DNA from: Acanthosepion esculentum
Lineage: Eukaryota > Mollusca > Cephalopoda > Sepiida > Sepiidae
Assembly: GCA_964036315.1 (NCBI GenBank)
Contig: OZ038478.1
Coordinates: 142,594,565 to 142,658,564, forward strand
Direction: 5' to 3'
DNA length: 64,000 nt
In this document: positions 46,540-57,459 of the stretch, in pieces
Position numbering within the stretch: position 1 is the stretch's first letter
Layout: every line of letters begins with the position of its first letter
Notes under the pieces: generated by a model
The model's database searches: none
Told to the model about the DNA's origin: nothing
Seen by the model: the letters and a program-made list of their open reading frames with translations, nothing else
Position numbers and translations under genes: made by a program

Positions 46540-47040
46540 TGTCACAGAAATCTAATGGCGAATAGAAATTGCGAAAATGTCTTTCAATAATAAGTAAAGT
46601 ATTAAGAGATAGGAAATTAGAAACAATGAAAATGTGTAATATCTACTCTCTACGGCAATGTAAGATGAACAAAGAAGAGAATTGAAGTACATTTCTCACC
46701 GAATGCTAAGAATACCATGGAAAAACATCTGAGTAACGAGAAAGTTTTAAAGAACATGAAAATTAGAAGGAAATTGGTAATGACAATCAGAAAACGGCAT
46801 CAGGAATTTCTGGAGTATATAATAATGATAGAGTGCTTGGAGATTGTAACACTGGCATAACATAGGGAAGACAAGAGAAGAAAGCGTAATATAGTTAATG
46901 CGATATCGTGAATGGATGTGAGAAGAAGGACGAAGTGGGCTGGTAAAGGTTGAACAGCCCTTTTGAGCAATACAAAGTCAGGTAGTTACGGAGAGCTATG
47001 ATAGCCAACATTTGGACAGGACATAGCACGGAAAAGACGT
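46540..47040 (+). pseudogene. LINE C-terminal fragment (RTE-like or related)
   Basis: Plus-strand frames resemble the C-terminus of endonuclease-reverse transcriptase LINEs: WRIEIAKMSFNN (near 46556), then RMLRIPWKN-like (near 46701), KNMKIRRKLVMTIRKRHQEF and LEYIIMIECLEIVTLA. These follow the pattern of a helix ending in an IRKRQ-x-x-F-x-GHI-like element. Stops split the reading (for example near 46862). It lies head-to-head with the next LINE fragment. Confidence 0.55.
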
Positions 47041-47129
47041 GATCTGATATCGCTAATCTCAACCTAGAAGTAAATGCGAATTCTTTAAATGACTTATTTT
47101 ACAATTTATAGCTTAGCAAAGCGTTTTGA

Positions 47130-47720
47130 TGTTACACGTTTACAAATCATGCAAATTCTGGAGTGATATTTGAGTCGAGGTTTGGCGCAGTGAGAAGCGA
47201 TTTGGCAAACAGAATCGGCAACCCAAATTCAATCGATGAGACCTACTTGCCAATACAGTAGTACGCATAATTTCATAGGATCGAGCCATCAAGGAGGATA
47301 ACTCATCAGGACATTTGCTATGGAAATATTTATAAAAAAGACAGAGGGAAGCCATGTCACAGCGGTAGAAAAGTGACTGAAGTCGAAACACTACGATCGA
47401 TTTGATTACATCCCCTTCTTTAGATTTTGCCAAGAATCTCAAGATATACAGAAGAAGCACTAGGCCAGATATGGCAGTAATATTCAATACATGAACGAAT
47501 GGAAGAGAAACGAAAGAATAATGAATGTGCAAGATGAATTCACAAGATAAAAAGTGGCAGACATTGCACAGTGAACCAGCTTAGATCTTGCAATTGATTC
47601 TGTATAATCATCCCATTTAATGTCAGTTGAAAACTTGAGTCCAATAAGACACAAAAAGTTGCTCTACTTGAGTTTAAAGATTCTCTCTGGTAATTAAATT
47701 AAGGCAATTTTGTATTTGTC
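47130..47720 (-). pseudogene. LINE RT C-terminal fragment (jockey/CR1-like)
   Basis: The minus-strand frame 47532-47140 carries DMASLCLFYKYFHSKCPDEL, SRSHRLNL and NRFSLRQTS, matching the terminal domain of the same LINE type as 50560-51110 and 61858-62338. Frames upstream (47560-47700) give the WDDYIESIA-like and RPCIEYCCHIW-like segments with frameshifts. Confidence 0.72.
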
Positions 47721-47893
47721 TACCCCAGCGAGCGAAATAATGGGTTCAGTTCGACATTCCAATCACCTGAAGAAGGCCGGAGAGTACAACGGCCGAAACG
47801 TTGTAATAAATGTAGCAACATGGATGAGGACGATAGTCCGAATAATGTAAATAATCTACATTATACCTCATCTCAGAAATATAGACAGATACT
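47721..47893 (+). repeat. SINE-like repeat with intact-looking hammerhead core, 5' truncated
   Basis: From CTACCCCAGCGAGCGAAATA it matches the body and 3' end of 47955-48290. The core reads CTGAAGA (47767-47773), stem GGCCG (47775-47779) with CGGCC (47790-47794), GAAAC (47795-47799), and GTT as possible cleavage triplet (47800-47802). The 3' end has the GATGAGGACGATAGTCCG and CCTCATCTCAGAAATAT blocks. No tRNA-like head is present. Confidence 0.78.
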
Positions 47894-47954
47894 GAAGGTC
47901 TATTAATCTTTTATCTATTTTTGGCAAAGTACAAGACGCTAAAAACGGTTTAAA

Positions 47955-48290
47955 CATTAAACATTAGTTTTATAATACCCAGAAATTCATACACAGGTGT
48001 CCTCAAGGACACATAGCACAGTAGATAAAGGAGTTAGTTAGATCCAGTGACAGAACCAAAAGAATGTGAGTTCAATACCTGGTTAGGGCGGTGGAGAACT
48101 TGGAGAGGGGAATTAACAGGAGATAACTGATAACTGAATTCCATTAGAAATTACACGTGAAACTAGAACAGTCTACCCCAGTGAGCGAAATAAAAGGTTC
48201 AGTTCGACATTCCAGCCACCTGAAGAAGGCCGGAGCGTACAACGGCCGAAACGTTGAGATAAATGTGGCAACAAACGTGAAGACTATAAG
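47955..48290 (+). repeat. SINE-like repeat: tRNA-like head plus hammerhead core
   Basis: The head has a box-A-like stretch (TAGCACAGTAGATAAAGG, 48014) and a box-B-like stretch (GAGTTCAATACCT, 48068), spaced as in tRNA genes, so Pol III transcription is plausible. The body follows: GAATTAACAGGAGATAACTG, GGTTCAGTTCGACATTCC. The hammerhead strands are CTGAAGA (48220-48226), GGCCG/CGGCC stem (48228-48232 and 48243-48247) and GAAAC (48248-48252), followed by GTT. The 3' blocks seen in other copies are partly missing after about 48280 (ACGTGAAGACTATAAG in place of GATGAGGACGATAG). Two copies lie in tandem here, 47721 and 47955. Confidence 0.78.
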
Positions 48291-48469
48291 CCAAATATTC
48301 GTTCATAGACATCATAACCTTGCGCTTGTGGAGACAGCCAGCAAAACAAACCCTGTTGAACGTTTTCGCCCTTCTTATCTAAAGGCTGACAAACAAATTC
48401 ACGAATAATCGTTAACATCGGCGGTAGACCTGTAGAAACGAAAGCCATAGTGTTTATATAAAAGAAGGT

Positions 48470-48965
48470 CGTGTGATGTGAGAAGCTTAAGCAATTAGGC
48501 CTCGATTAGAATCTCTCGTATTTTGCCAAAAGAGGTAAAAGATCAATAGGGTGATAAATCGAGGGTTCAGAAGTTTCACCAGAGTTGTTAAAGACAAGAA
48601 CTACAGCGTAAGAATTCCAAGATTTCGACAGCATGAAACGGCAAGGCATTTATTGTAGAATTTGGACATAATAGAAGCCTTGTGAGAATCCAGTTTAGAG
48701 ATCATAGCAGAAACTATGGACGGAGTTATGTGCATCTCACTTTGTAGAGATTCCGTTCTAAGGGGAAGATCAGGCGTAGATAGTCCTGTGGATTCGAGAG
48801 TTAAGTTGGAAGTGAATTTCCGAGCAAAGCATTTTGCTTTATCTGCAATAGATGACAATGCTTCAAACTGATTGAAGAGAAGAGTGAGTGAAGATTTTCT
48901 CGTATTTTGAACGCTCTTACAGAAACGCCAATAATTTCTTCAACCAAACCTGTGAGAGGCTATAC
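48470..48965 (-). pseudogene. LINE RT N-terminal fragment (jockey/CR1-like)
   Basis: The minus-strand frame 48858-48601 reads SSIADKAKCFARKFTSN and ITPSIVSAMISKLDSHKAS, the linker and first RT motif of this LINE type, where the family's P-D-G after KAS has been lost. The reading continues in other frames with KSWNSYAVVLVFNNSGE and IYHPIDLLPLL (the Y-R-P-I-S-L motif, degraded). Upstream to 48965 it reads FCKSVQNTRKSS. Confidence 0.75.
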
Positions 48966-49440
48966 ATTGAAAACACGGTTGCACTCATACCGTGTAAAGA
49001 TATCGGTCTTCATTAGATGTCACATACTCGTGTTCTTATGTTAATATAACCTAAGTTTAATATAAAATAATAATTGCAATTTCTGGACTCGCTGTTTCTG
49101 CCATAAAGCTCTCAGTGAAGAATATTCCTATTGCAAGATTTGGAAATCTAACCGGAAAGTTTTGATAAAATTAATCAAGATAAAAATGCCTGTCTGGAGA
49201 TCGTGTCGAATAGGATATGAATTCATCATAAATTATTAAAAATAATGCTGTAAGCATATTCAAAGTACACTCTTAACAATCAATTTAGATATTTACTAAG
49301 TTGATCTAAACTTGAGTAAAGGTGGAAATAGACTTTGAGAATAGCTTACTAAACACAATTCTTCTGGGGATGCATATTTGGAATATATAATATCAAATAA
49401 ATAATAAGAAAGAAAACATGGCTCCTTCGCTTTTGGGATA
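48966..49440. other. Unassigned spacer
   Basis: No recognised feature was found. Confidence 0.45.
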
Positions 49441-49448
49441 TTTAGGTT

Positions 49449-49461
49449 AATATAATAATAC

Positions 49462-49541
<80 letters not shown>
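49449..49541. repeat. (ATA)n and (TA)n compound microsatellite
   Basis: A run of ATA/ATAATA units followed by about 28 TA units. Confidence 0.95.
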
Positions 49542-49546
<5 letters not shown>

Positions 49547-50304
49547 GCAGGATGTGTGTGTGTGTAACGAATGCACAGTCGCAATTTTCGACGGATTTGC
49601 ACCAAAATTTACATGGACATGCTCCAAGTTAGCGAGAAGGACAAGATCAACTTTGCATTTCCCAACTCCCATCGATAGTGGAAATAGTCGATATTTTCAT
49701 GTTTCTACGGCAGTTTTCATGTAGTTTGCGGCCATATTTTACTGGCCAGAGTGAGAGCCTATAGCTGGCTGCCACGAATAGGCAGGAGGAAGATTATATT
49801 GGCCAGCATGAGAGCCAGCAGCTGACTGACACGAATGTTAACTAGAATGCTAGCATGCAAAAAAATCGATAGCTGCATTCGTCACAAGTGAGAAAAATTT
49901 AAATCTGCATGGCACTTTACTCCAATTGGCTCATTCGCTTGCTTAAACTCAACGTTGATTCTGATTCGTCCGAACTGATTAGGTGTGAAAATATATTTGT
50001 TGTTAACATTCTTTTTCATTTGTTTTTTTCCAGTTACGAGTCCTTTTTTTTAAAGCTGATCGTTTTGTGTTCATTTTGTTTAGTTCATTTTTTCGTAACG
50101 GATTTAATGTTTAGTATAGAGCATAGAAATATTCACATTGTGAGATAGGCAAGATGTAAGGCATATAGCAACATCAGCACGGCAAAGGGCACTCCTTTAA
50201 AGGCAAGGAAGGGCAAAAATATTTTAAGTCAAGTGATAACGATTGCTGTATGAGTCGTACGATTTTTGAATCAAGCACGGGAAACGCCGGGCCATGCTGC
50301 TAGT
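49542..50304 (+). mobile_element. Non-autonomous Helitron/Helentron-like element (tentative)
   Basis: The left end (AAAAGGCAGGATGTGTGTG, then ACGAATGCACAGTCGCAATT) and the right end (GCACGGGAAACGCCGGGCCA, then TGCTGCTAGT) resemble the ends of Helitron-like elements that are abundant in invertebrates, whose right ends carry an ACGCCGGG block shortly before CTAG. A duplicated block (TGGCCAG(A/C)(G/A)TGAGAGCC) lies inside, near 49742 and 49800. There is no Rep/helicase coding sequence. The frame at 49909-50148 has no known domain. The classification rests on remembered end motifs and needs a search. Confidence 0.45.
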
Positions 50305-50559
50305 ACAATATACAATACATAAATATTGAATAATATTTAATATATTAATAATATTTAATGAATAATAATATTTAATAACTGAATAATATATATACAATGC
50401 GCATCAACGTCTTCCATGGAATGGAGTTACCAAATTTGATCAAGCAATTTTTTTCTACGAGATTTACCCAAGGCTTGAGAGCCACTTAAGGTAAACCAAA
50501 ATGATAATACTGAATGAGAAGTGTGATATGAGTGAAAGAGAATGTTGTAAGAAATGAAA

Positions 50560-51110
50560 ATTATGAAAATAAAGTGGGAACATTACAATTGAGCCCGAAA
50601 AGAGCAAAATTGTAATGGTCGGGAAAGTAACCATGTGAGAATGTCCCACAAAGTGGCTGTTCTTGAGAGGAAAAATAACTGAATGAAACCCGAAGGAAAC
50701 GATGAGGATTCACATCTGTGGAGGTGCACTAGCGTATCCTAAATATAAATGTTTGCATTGGTGGAATGGATCTCGTCTTGACAATTGCCACACAAAGAGG
50801 AATAGAATAGTGATAGGAATGCGTCTGTAGGGAAAGAGGCTACATAGTGGAAAACAAGTCAGCACCTACAAGGCCACATAAACGGTGTTGAACTCTATCA
50901 TGTCCGGAAAGTGAATATTGAACAGCTTAAGTCCAGATATTCCTGCAATACCCTATTTTTGGTCTAACCTGTTTCTTGTAATATCAAGTAGAAGGAGTCA
51001 CATACTTCCTGGAGCCATAGAATTAGATGACAATTTTCCACCCTCTTTGAAAATAACAGTTCCATTTGTGGCCTGGAGTAAACATGAAATCAAAATTTCC
51101 TTCAAAGCAT
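50560..51110 (-). pseudogene. LINE RT C-terminal fragment, heavily decayed
   Basis: On the minus strand one frame reads FTPGHKWNCYFQRG, FYGSRKYVTPST and YYKKQVRPKIGYCRNIW, matching the post-catalytic LINE segment with two stops. Further down another frame reads TATLWDILTWLLSRP, the terminal R-T-A-x-L-W-N-S-L-P motif. It is the most diverged LINE tail in the window. Confidence 0.55.
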
Positions 51111-54000
51111 GGAGCCAGATAAAAATTGCAAACATTCATCGTGGCTGTTGAAAAAACAGCCTCTGGACGATGACGATGTAAAGATACTAGGTTTAAATCT
51201 CAGGTATAGAAATTTACAAGCCAGTTATTTCTTCATTGAATCATTAGAGATGAATCAGGACAGAGAACAGCTGCATGTCTCCCAGCTAACACGCAACGTC
51301 ACTGCAACATTGCAGGCGCGTTTTATTTTGGTTGGGGGAGATGTGACCTTGTGTCGATGTTACTGTAACGTTCTTATCAACTATTTCACTGACTTTCAGT
51401 TAGCCGTTCATCACCAAATTTGTCGCAATATAATGTTGCGAAATGCAGTAGTTTCATAATTCCGTACTGTTGAAATAACGTCAGAATATAATAGTTGACG
51501 TATTAAACTAACATTCGCATTTTCCTAGAAATGAGAATCGCTAATTTAGATGATGACTGTGAAGTACATCTTCCTGGAATTTATTATCTATTTTCTATTA
51601 ATGTTACACGGCGAAGTATTTTCAACGTTACCTGTAGAGTAATTAGTCATAGATAAATGTTATGGGAAGTAATGCCCAACACACAGAGTTGACAAAGTTT
51701 GCGATAAACAATAGCAAGAAAAAAAGAACTGTAATATACTATAATATTTGGGGTGAATTAAATTCTAGTCGAGATGTATTAAAGTAAAAAAGTTATTAAA
51801 TGCCAATAGATCGTTATTGCAAACTTTCGCCAAAAATTAACTAAGAAAATATATATATATATATGTGGCCATATTTGTGAGTCAGTTCACTCGCATCCTG
51901 GTGCTGTTTTATCATCATGCTCTAAGGCAAGCAAAGATTACTAAATATAATTCAAGTACAATGTTCAAACCCGAAATTAAAATTAATTCAGTTATTTTAA
52001 ATGAGAAATTAAACCATACAATATTTGTAGCAAATTATTGTATATGAATAATTACCAGTCGGGTTCGATACGTTCACTTACGCATAAAATTATCTTTGGA
52101 AAGGAACGAATGTACCTTCTCCCCAACTATGGGTTAAATACTAGAACTTGTATCAGGAAAAATCATTGTTATTATCATAGAATTGTTAATGCAATATTCT
52201 CTTGCAAAAATAATTATTCTTACGATCCAAATATATTTAGGCTTTCAATGTCAATGAGTGGATAAGACTAAAAAACAAAATAAATAAAAAGTAAGTCGAT
52301 GAAATTATATTATTCCATTAGTGTTTATATTATCAATGCCTTAAATATTTAATAATTCGATTTATACTAATTTTATTAGTAATTAGTAATTTCATTAGCA
52401 TTTATCTTATTAGTAATTAGTAATTTAATTAACATTTATTTATTTAGTAATTTCATTTCTAATTCCATTATCAATTAGTCATAACTTTTATTAGTATTAA
52501 TTTCATTAGATCTATTATTCATAATTTTATTGATAATTATCTAAAAGTATGTATCTCCTAAATGCGTAATTACTTCTTATTTGGGAAAAATCGATTGAAG
52601 TTATGCTTGAAAAAATTATTTAATGGGGGTCATTTTGTGCAAAACGTCATCTAGAATCATCGCTCGTGTCAAACGTGGCGAAAATGAAGTTTCTCCCTTG
52701 AGGTTGTTGATTAGATGGAAATAACGCCGTGAAAGAAGACACACATGAAGAGCAATGAATCAATAAAGAGGAATTTAATTTTCTTGGTGTTTATTTTCAG
52801 AGTAACACGTTCGCTTTCTATTCACTTTTTTAAATATCGTATCTAAGTTCGCTGGAAGCTTTACTCAGTCGCTTTTCTTTACTTGTTGACATTTTATTCG
52901 AGAGGAAATTGGCGTGACATGCCATTTGGTCTCAATCAAATAAAAATTTTTTTTTTGTAATTCTTTTTATAATGGAAGTTGTTTAGCATATGACTTGCTT
53001 CGTTTTATTAGTTCAACTTGTCCTATCTGTGGTTGTTATTGAAATATAGATTTAAGCAAAACGGGCATTCGGCCATAAATGCATAGTCTGGATTGGTACT
53101 AGACAGTCTCAGATGTAATGAGTTGCGGGGAAAGATATTTCACTATGTACTGATAGAATAGGCAATAGAATAAAATTAATTGTTGTAAATATAAATAATT
53201 TTAAGGTTGCATATTCAAGGGAGCAATAAAATAAAATTATCACGCTCGATATTTAGAGTCTCAGTTATAGAAATACTTTGTTAAAAAAAGCAAAACAAAA
53301 CAATACAATTCTCTGGAAAGATTATGTGAGTAGTCACGTATTTTAAAAATATATGCTTTTATGCAAGAAGAAATAATTTTTAGCAGTGACGCAAACATCA
53401 ATGAGGATCTAAAAAAATATCTCCTTTGTTCTATTCTGCCAAGTCACCTGATCTTCATTTTGCGTTCAGTTTGTTTGGCAAAATCTTTTAAAATTGGCAA
53501 AGCTAAAACAAATTCCGCCTTTTTTCTACCCTCTTTCTTCCTCTCTCCTTTCTACCTGTTTACAAAATTCCCTCTCTTTCTTTCTTTCACTATTTCCTCA
53601 TCTCACTCTTTGTATTATTAAATTAGATAGGATAACGTTCAGTACATATTGAAAGCCGATTCAGAATTTTGCAAATATTCACCCACTGATCGGAACCTTT
53701 GATGACTGATAATCTATTTTTTTTATATTAAAAAATATGTTATTATTTTAATATCTTATTATTCTATCTAATTTCATAATATTTATCGTTCTGGTCTGAT
53801 ATTGAGCAATTAATCAGCAGACATTCTGTTAATTTTGATAAACGTTAAATTCATCAACGTAATCATCCTCCTCGGCATCATCATCATCTTCATGATCAAC
53901 CACATGTTCATCCTCTTGCTCCTCATTATCATCAATATTTTCGTTTCGACTTAAAGGCAGTCTATAAATCAGTGTGATTTTTATCAGTTCAACCCAAACA
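51111..54000. other. Long unassigned spacer
   Basis: No gene is recognised. Frames such as 51109-51459 (116 residues) and 53361-53621 have no known domain. At 52310-52530 there is an AT-rich block of repeated ATTAGTAATT and TTTCATTA words, probably degenerate minisatellite. A short (AT)n run lies at 51848-51863. Confidence 0.5.
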
Positions 54001-54150
54001 AGGCAATAAAGCCATTAAGACGCAAGGGGGGGAGTGAGTCCGAGAGATTATGAGAAAATGGAAGAAGAAAGAAAAATATAAGGACAGAAATTCCAAAGAC
54101 AGACGATAACGATTGACATTGCATTTAAATTTTCGAAGATTAAATAAAAT
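54001..54150 (+). repeat. Dispersed repeat family, copy 2
   Basis: Shares ordered blocks with 24531-24655 (GCCATTAAGACGCAAGGGG, a GAGAGATTATGAG purine block, AAAGACAGACGATAACGATTG, TTGCATTTAAATTTTCGAAG). Of the copies here it is the best preserved. Confidence 0.5.
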
Positions 54151-54396
54151 AAATAGTATCACTTCTCACGTAACCTTCCTATCTGGTGCTAACTTCTTAG
54201 TGTGCTACATGTCATACAAGCCCTTCAAGGCTGTTATCGAGAATGATTGAATTTAATTGATAGTTCTTTTAATGCCTTTGCTCAGTGTATATACCATGCT
54301 TGTTGACCATCTTCCGCGAAAATCTGATGCATTGTTTTTCTCTAAATAAAACAGCATAGATTATACTTACATTAATTGATAGTATTAATAGCTAAC

Positions 54397-54401
<5 letters not shown>

Positions 54402-54468
<67 letters not shown>
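54402..54468. repeat. (TA)n microsatellite
   Basis: About 33 TA units. Confidence 0.97.
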
Positions 54469-54470
<2 letters not shown>

Positions 54471-54589
54471 GTGAGATTCACTTTACACAAGGCCCGCAGA
54501 CCACTCAAGGTTACAGCGGGTTACAGTAAGAAGCAGTTTATGCGGATAGGAGGGGAATATAACGAGTAACCATGGTAAAGAACTGGTTA

Positions 54590-54722
54590 AGATTGTAGTA
54601 GTAAATTTTTAGAAGTGGCACAAGGCCGAAAGTATGAGGCACCCAAAGAGGATCGAACTCAGTACTCAGTCGTAATTGTTGTAGTGAATCAAGCTTGCTA
54701 AGCTTACACCACGTCGGGGTTC
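54590..54722 (-). repeat. tRNA-derived SINE
   Basis: On the minus strand the head reads CCCCGACGTGGTGTAAGC with box-A-like GTGGTGTAAGCTTAGC (about 54715-54697) and box-B-like GAGTTCGATCCTC (about 54661-54649), followed by TTTGGGTGCC and CATACTTTCGGCC. The head is tRNA-like in spacing but has no good acceptor pairing. It abuts a LINE tail, and whether the SINE shares that LINE's 3' end cannot be judged here. Confidence 0.6.
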
Positions 54723-55400
54723 GCTAGGTTAAGATTGTAGTGATCGATGAAACCTCTTCTTGGAACTCGGGCAAACACAGCTGGAGGGAGCTGTTTGTAT
54801 GAAACATACTTCTCCCCAATGGAGTACGGAGCGAATGAGCGTGGGTTGCTAGAATGTGTGTGTCATGTCGGGTCCTGGTCGTAAGGGTTAGAATCGGCGG
54901 AATCAGAGAATGCAGTTCGTTTGAGTTCTTTCTACGGAAACAACGATAGAGCAGTGAGAGGTTTGCCACATCCCGCCTATATGAGAGAATGTTTGGTGAA
55001 TGGAAAATAGTTTCTCACCTGCAAAGTCGATTTTAGACTGTATTGCGACTGGAAACTGACGACTGGGCATCTCCTGCCCAAATACAAATACGACAATTTA
55101 AACTGCTTCTTGTAACAGTAGAGGTGACAAATACTTAATGTAGCGGTACAGCAAAATGACCATTTTCCGGCATCTTTAGCGATGGATCTTATGTACGAGT
55201 TCCACTTGAGGGTGAGTTTAAGACCAAATAGTCTCTAAAGGCATGCAGCTTTCTCCAGGAGGCATCCATTCATCGTAACTGGTGGTAGTTCAGGGTCTGA
55301 GCGTCGACGATGGAATTTAATTAGTTTGGTTTCAAGGCATTTGTTGTAACCAGTCAGTTTTCCGCCACTGAGAATTTAGAGCAAGAACGGATGAGAGACA
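54723..55400 (-). pseudogene. LINE RT C-terminal fragment (jockey/CR1-like)
   Basis: The minus-strand frame 54969-54724 reads ANLSLLYRCFRRKNSNELHS, ILTLTTRTRHDTH, and a degraded W-N-S-L-P-x-E region (LPEFQEEV). Frames upstream give KYLSP and KLFSIHQTFSH, and near 55200 LTL-x-WNSYI-like sequence. It belongs to the same LINE type as the other tails here but to a different subfamily from that at 47.1 kb. Confidence 0.7.
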
Positions 55401-55409
55401 GATCAGCCG

Positions 55410-55640
55410 TCAATCTCCGATCACACTGACCTGTGATGTTTTCAAGGTCGAATATATCATAGTTGATTTTAAAGCAGTTTTTTATGCTGAATCAAAAATT
55501 ATACTGACGTTTCCTGATCAGATAATTTTTTTAAGATAAAAGATCTTGAAATTTATAGAACAGTTTTATAATGCTAAATTTAGGGCTCATTGTGCCATAG
55601 TAAAGTGAAAAATACAAATTGATGAAAGGTCTTTTCGGAG
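55410..55640. other. Unassigned spacer
   Basis: No recognised feature lies between the LINE tail and the next pseudogene. Confidence 0.4.
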
Positions 55641-57000
55641 ACTTCCTCATGTCGTCGGCAGACACCGCATACCGTTTCAAGCACCAGCAGTAGTCAGCGA
55701 GAAACTTTACATCTCACCGGCCTTGGTGGCGCTCTTCCATGAGGCGAATCTCTTTGTGAAAGCGCTCACCCTTCTCTTCACACAAATCTCCACAGTTCTT
55801 TGGAAAATAGTTCAAGAGTGACCGCAGAAAGTGCAGTTTGACTGACATTCGTGCACCGAGTTGGCGGAAACTCTTCAGTAACTTTTCAATTTCCGTCTCG
55901 TATTCTGCATTTTGTAACTACTGACTCCAATAAATGTAAGGCAGATAATTCAGCGTCGTCAAATATTGGGTCCTTCATGAGTTCTCTTATTTGAGGGCCG
56001 TCAAATATACCAGTCTTGAGTTTTCCATGCTTATCTGTGGAAACATCTCCTGGAGGGAAGAAATCCCACTGCCTTCCCTGTCCATTGTCTTCAGAAAGTT
56101 CTTCGTTACACCTAACTTGATAGGTAAGGGTGAAAGTAGTATTTTGTTCGGTTCAACCAGAGTGTGAGACTTAACTTTATGGGAACCAGGTTTTAACCTT
56201 TGTCTTAACGGCCATTATTGTCTGACATAATGTTGGCCGTCAGCCCGGCTGTTTCAGAGACAAAGCAAACAAGGATACTTTGTGAATCTACCTTGGAACC
56301 CTAGGACCAGTACAACCACCTTAATATCTCCACAGATCAACCATTTGTGCTCTTGATATTTATCAACAAATGATCCATGCTGTTGTGAGTTTCTTTCATT
56401 TTTACTGAATGGTTACGAGAGATAGATGAAAGTCTATTCCAATTATGTAGAAGAACTGCCTTGATACTTCTGTTGGATGAGCCAATAAAAATTCTCCATT
56501 CTGTAGCATCATACTCTAAGCCCATTAGTTTGATCAATACAGCAATGTTGTTGTAATAAACCAATGAACCATCCTGGAATGTAAGAAATAAACCAATAAA
56601 CCACGCTGGAATGTGAAAAACTGTCTTAATTCTCTCTCACGGTCTCGATACCAGTAGAACGTTCTTCCTGGTGCCAACAGGTGTTTCTCTTTCAGACGTT
56701 AACCCAGCAAATGAGCAGACTCGTTTGAAAGGTTCAGGTCTCGTTTCATGTCGTTGTGTTCTGCTTGTGTCAAGGGTACTGGCTGGTCGTCATCTTCTGG
56801 CTTGTATGTGTCATCCCCAGCTACAACAGTCAGGTTGCTATGTTTCGAATCAGATCTATATTCCATGTTACCATCGGGCTCAGGAACAGGAAGGTCTGGT
56901 CTACGAGGGAGAGGTCTTATGGAAGAAGGAACATCCGGGTAATGGACATGGTGCTTGTTCTTGCGATTTATTACTTTTAGTTTTATCATGCAGAAATAGA
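55641..57000 (-). pseudogene. Broken copy of a widely repeated protein family of unknown function
   Basis: Read on the minus strand, frames follow each other as one protein. 56989-56699 gives PDLPVPEPDGNMEYRSDS, NLTVVAGDDTYKPEDDDQP and LTQAEHNDMKRDLNLS. Then 56564-56337 gives MVYYNNIAVLIKLMGLEYD, ATEWRIFIGSSNRSIKAVLL and MKETHNSMDHLL. The reading goes on with CGDIKVVVLVLG, a stretch with LKPGSHKVKSH, and finally EYETEIEKLLKSFRQLGARM, LHFLRSLLNYFPKNCGD and GERFHKEIR (about 55905-55660). I recognise this as a family with many near-identical predicted proteins in invertebrate genomes, commonly called uncharacterised. It is probably carried by a mobile element. At least four frame changes or stops break this copy. 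Function is unknown. Confidence 0.6.
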
Positions 57001-57455
57001 AGTACGTAATGTTTATCCTTACCTTCCCTCTAGACTATTGGAATGTGAAATTTACCCAATCCCTCTAGTTCTACACACATGTTTTACAGCAAGCATAGGA
57101 AGCGAATGGCTTATACTGTTCCCCTAGTTTGCCTGCAAAGTATTCGCGATATGCCTTCTTCATAAAGTCAGTGATTTATACTTGAAGTTTAGGAAGAACC
57201 ACATTAACGCAAATATAACAGAACCTGCCAAGATTATTCTTACACTTGCGATTCATTTTTACAGGAATACAAAAGTCAAGAGTAAAAATAATCAGCACTC
57301 AGCTCGTCGTTGACATTTTACACAGTACATTAAAATCATTTTAAGCTGGGGGATAAACCCCGCCCTCTCTTGGTATGTGTGTGTTCGCGAGTAGGATGTA
57401 GCAGTGTAGTTAGGTACACATACAACATTATATGCTAAACTAAGCATCAGGTACC
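57001..57455. other. Unassigned spacer
   Basis: No recognised feature was found. Confidence 0.4.
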
Positions 57456-57459
57456 TATG

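Noticed and set aside
51109..51459. Open frame of 116 codons
   Set aside because: It lies beside a LINE tail and has no family signature or supporting context.
53860..53945. Acidic coding exon (repeated CATCAT/TCATC words)
   Set aside because: Low-complexity TCA/TCC repeats only, with no splice sites or conserved flanks.
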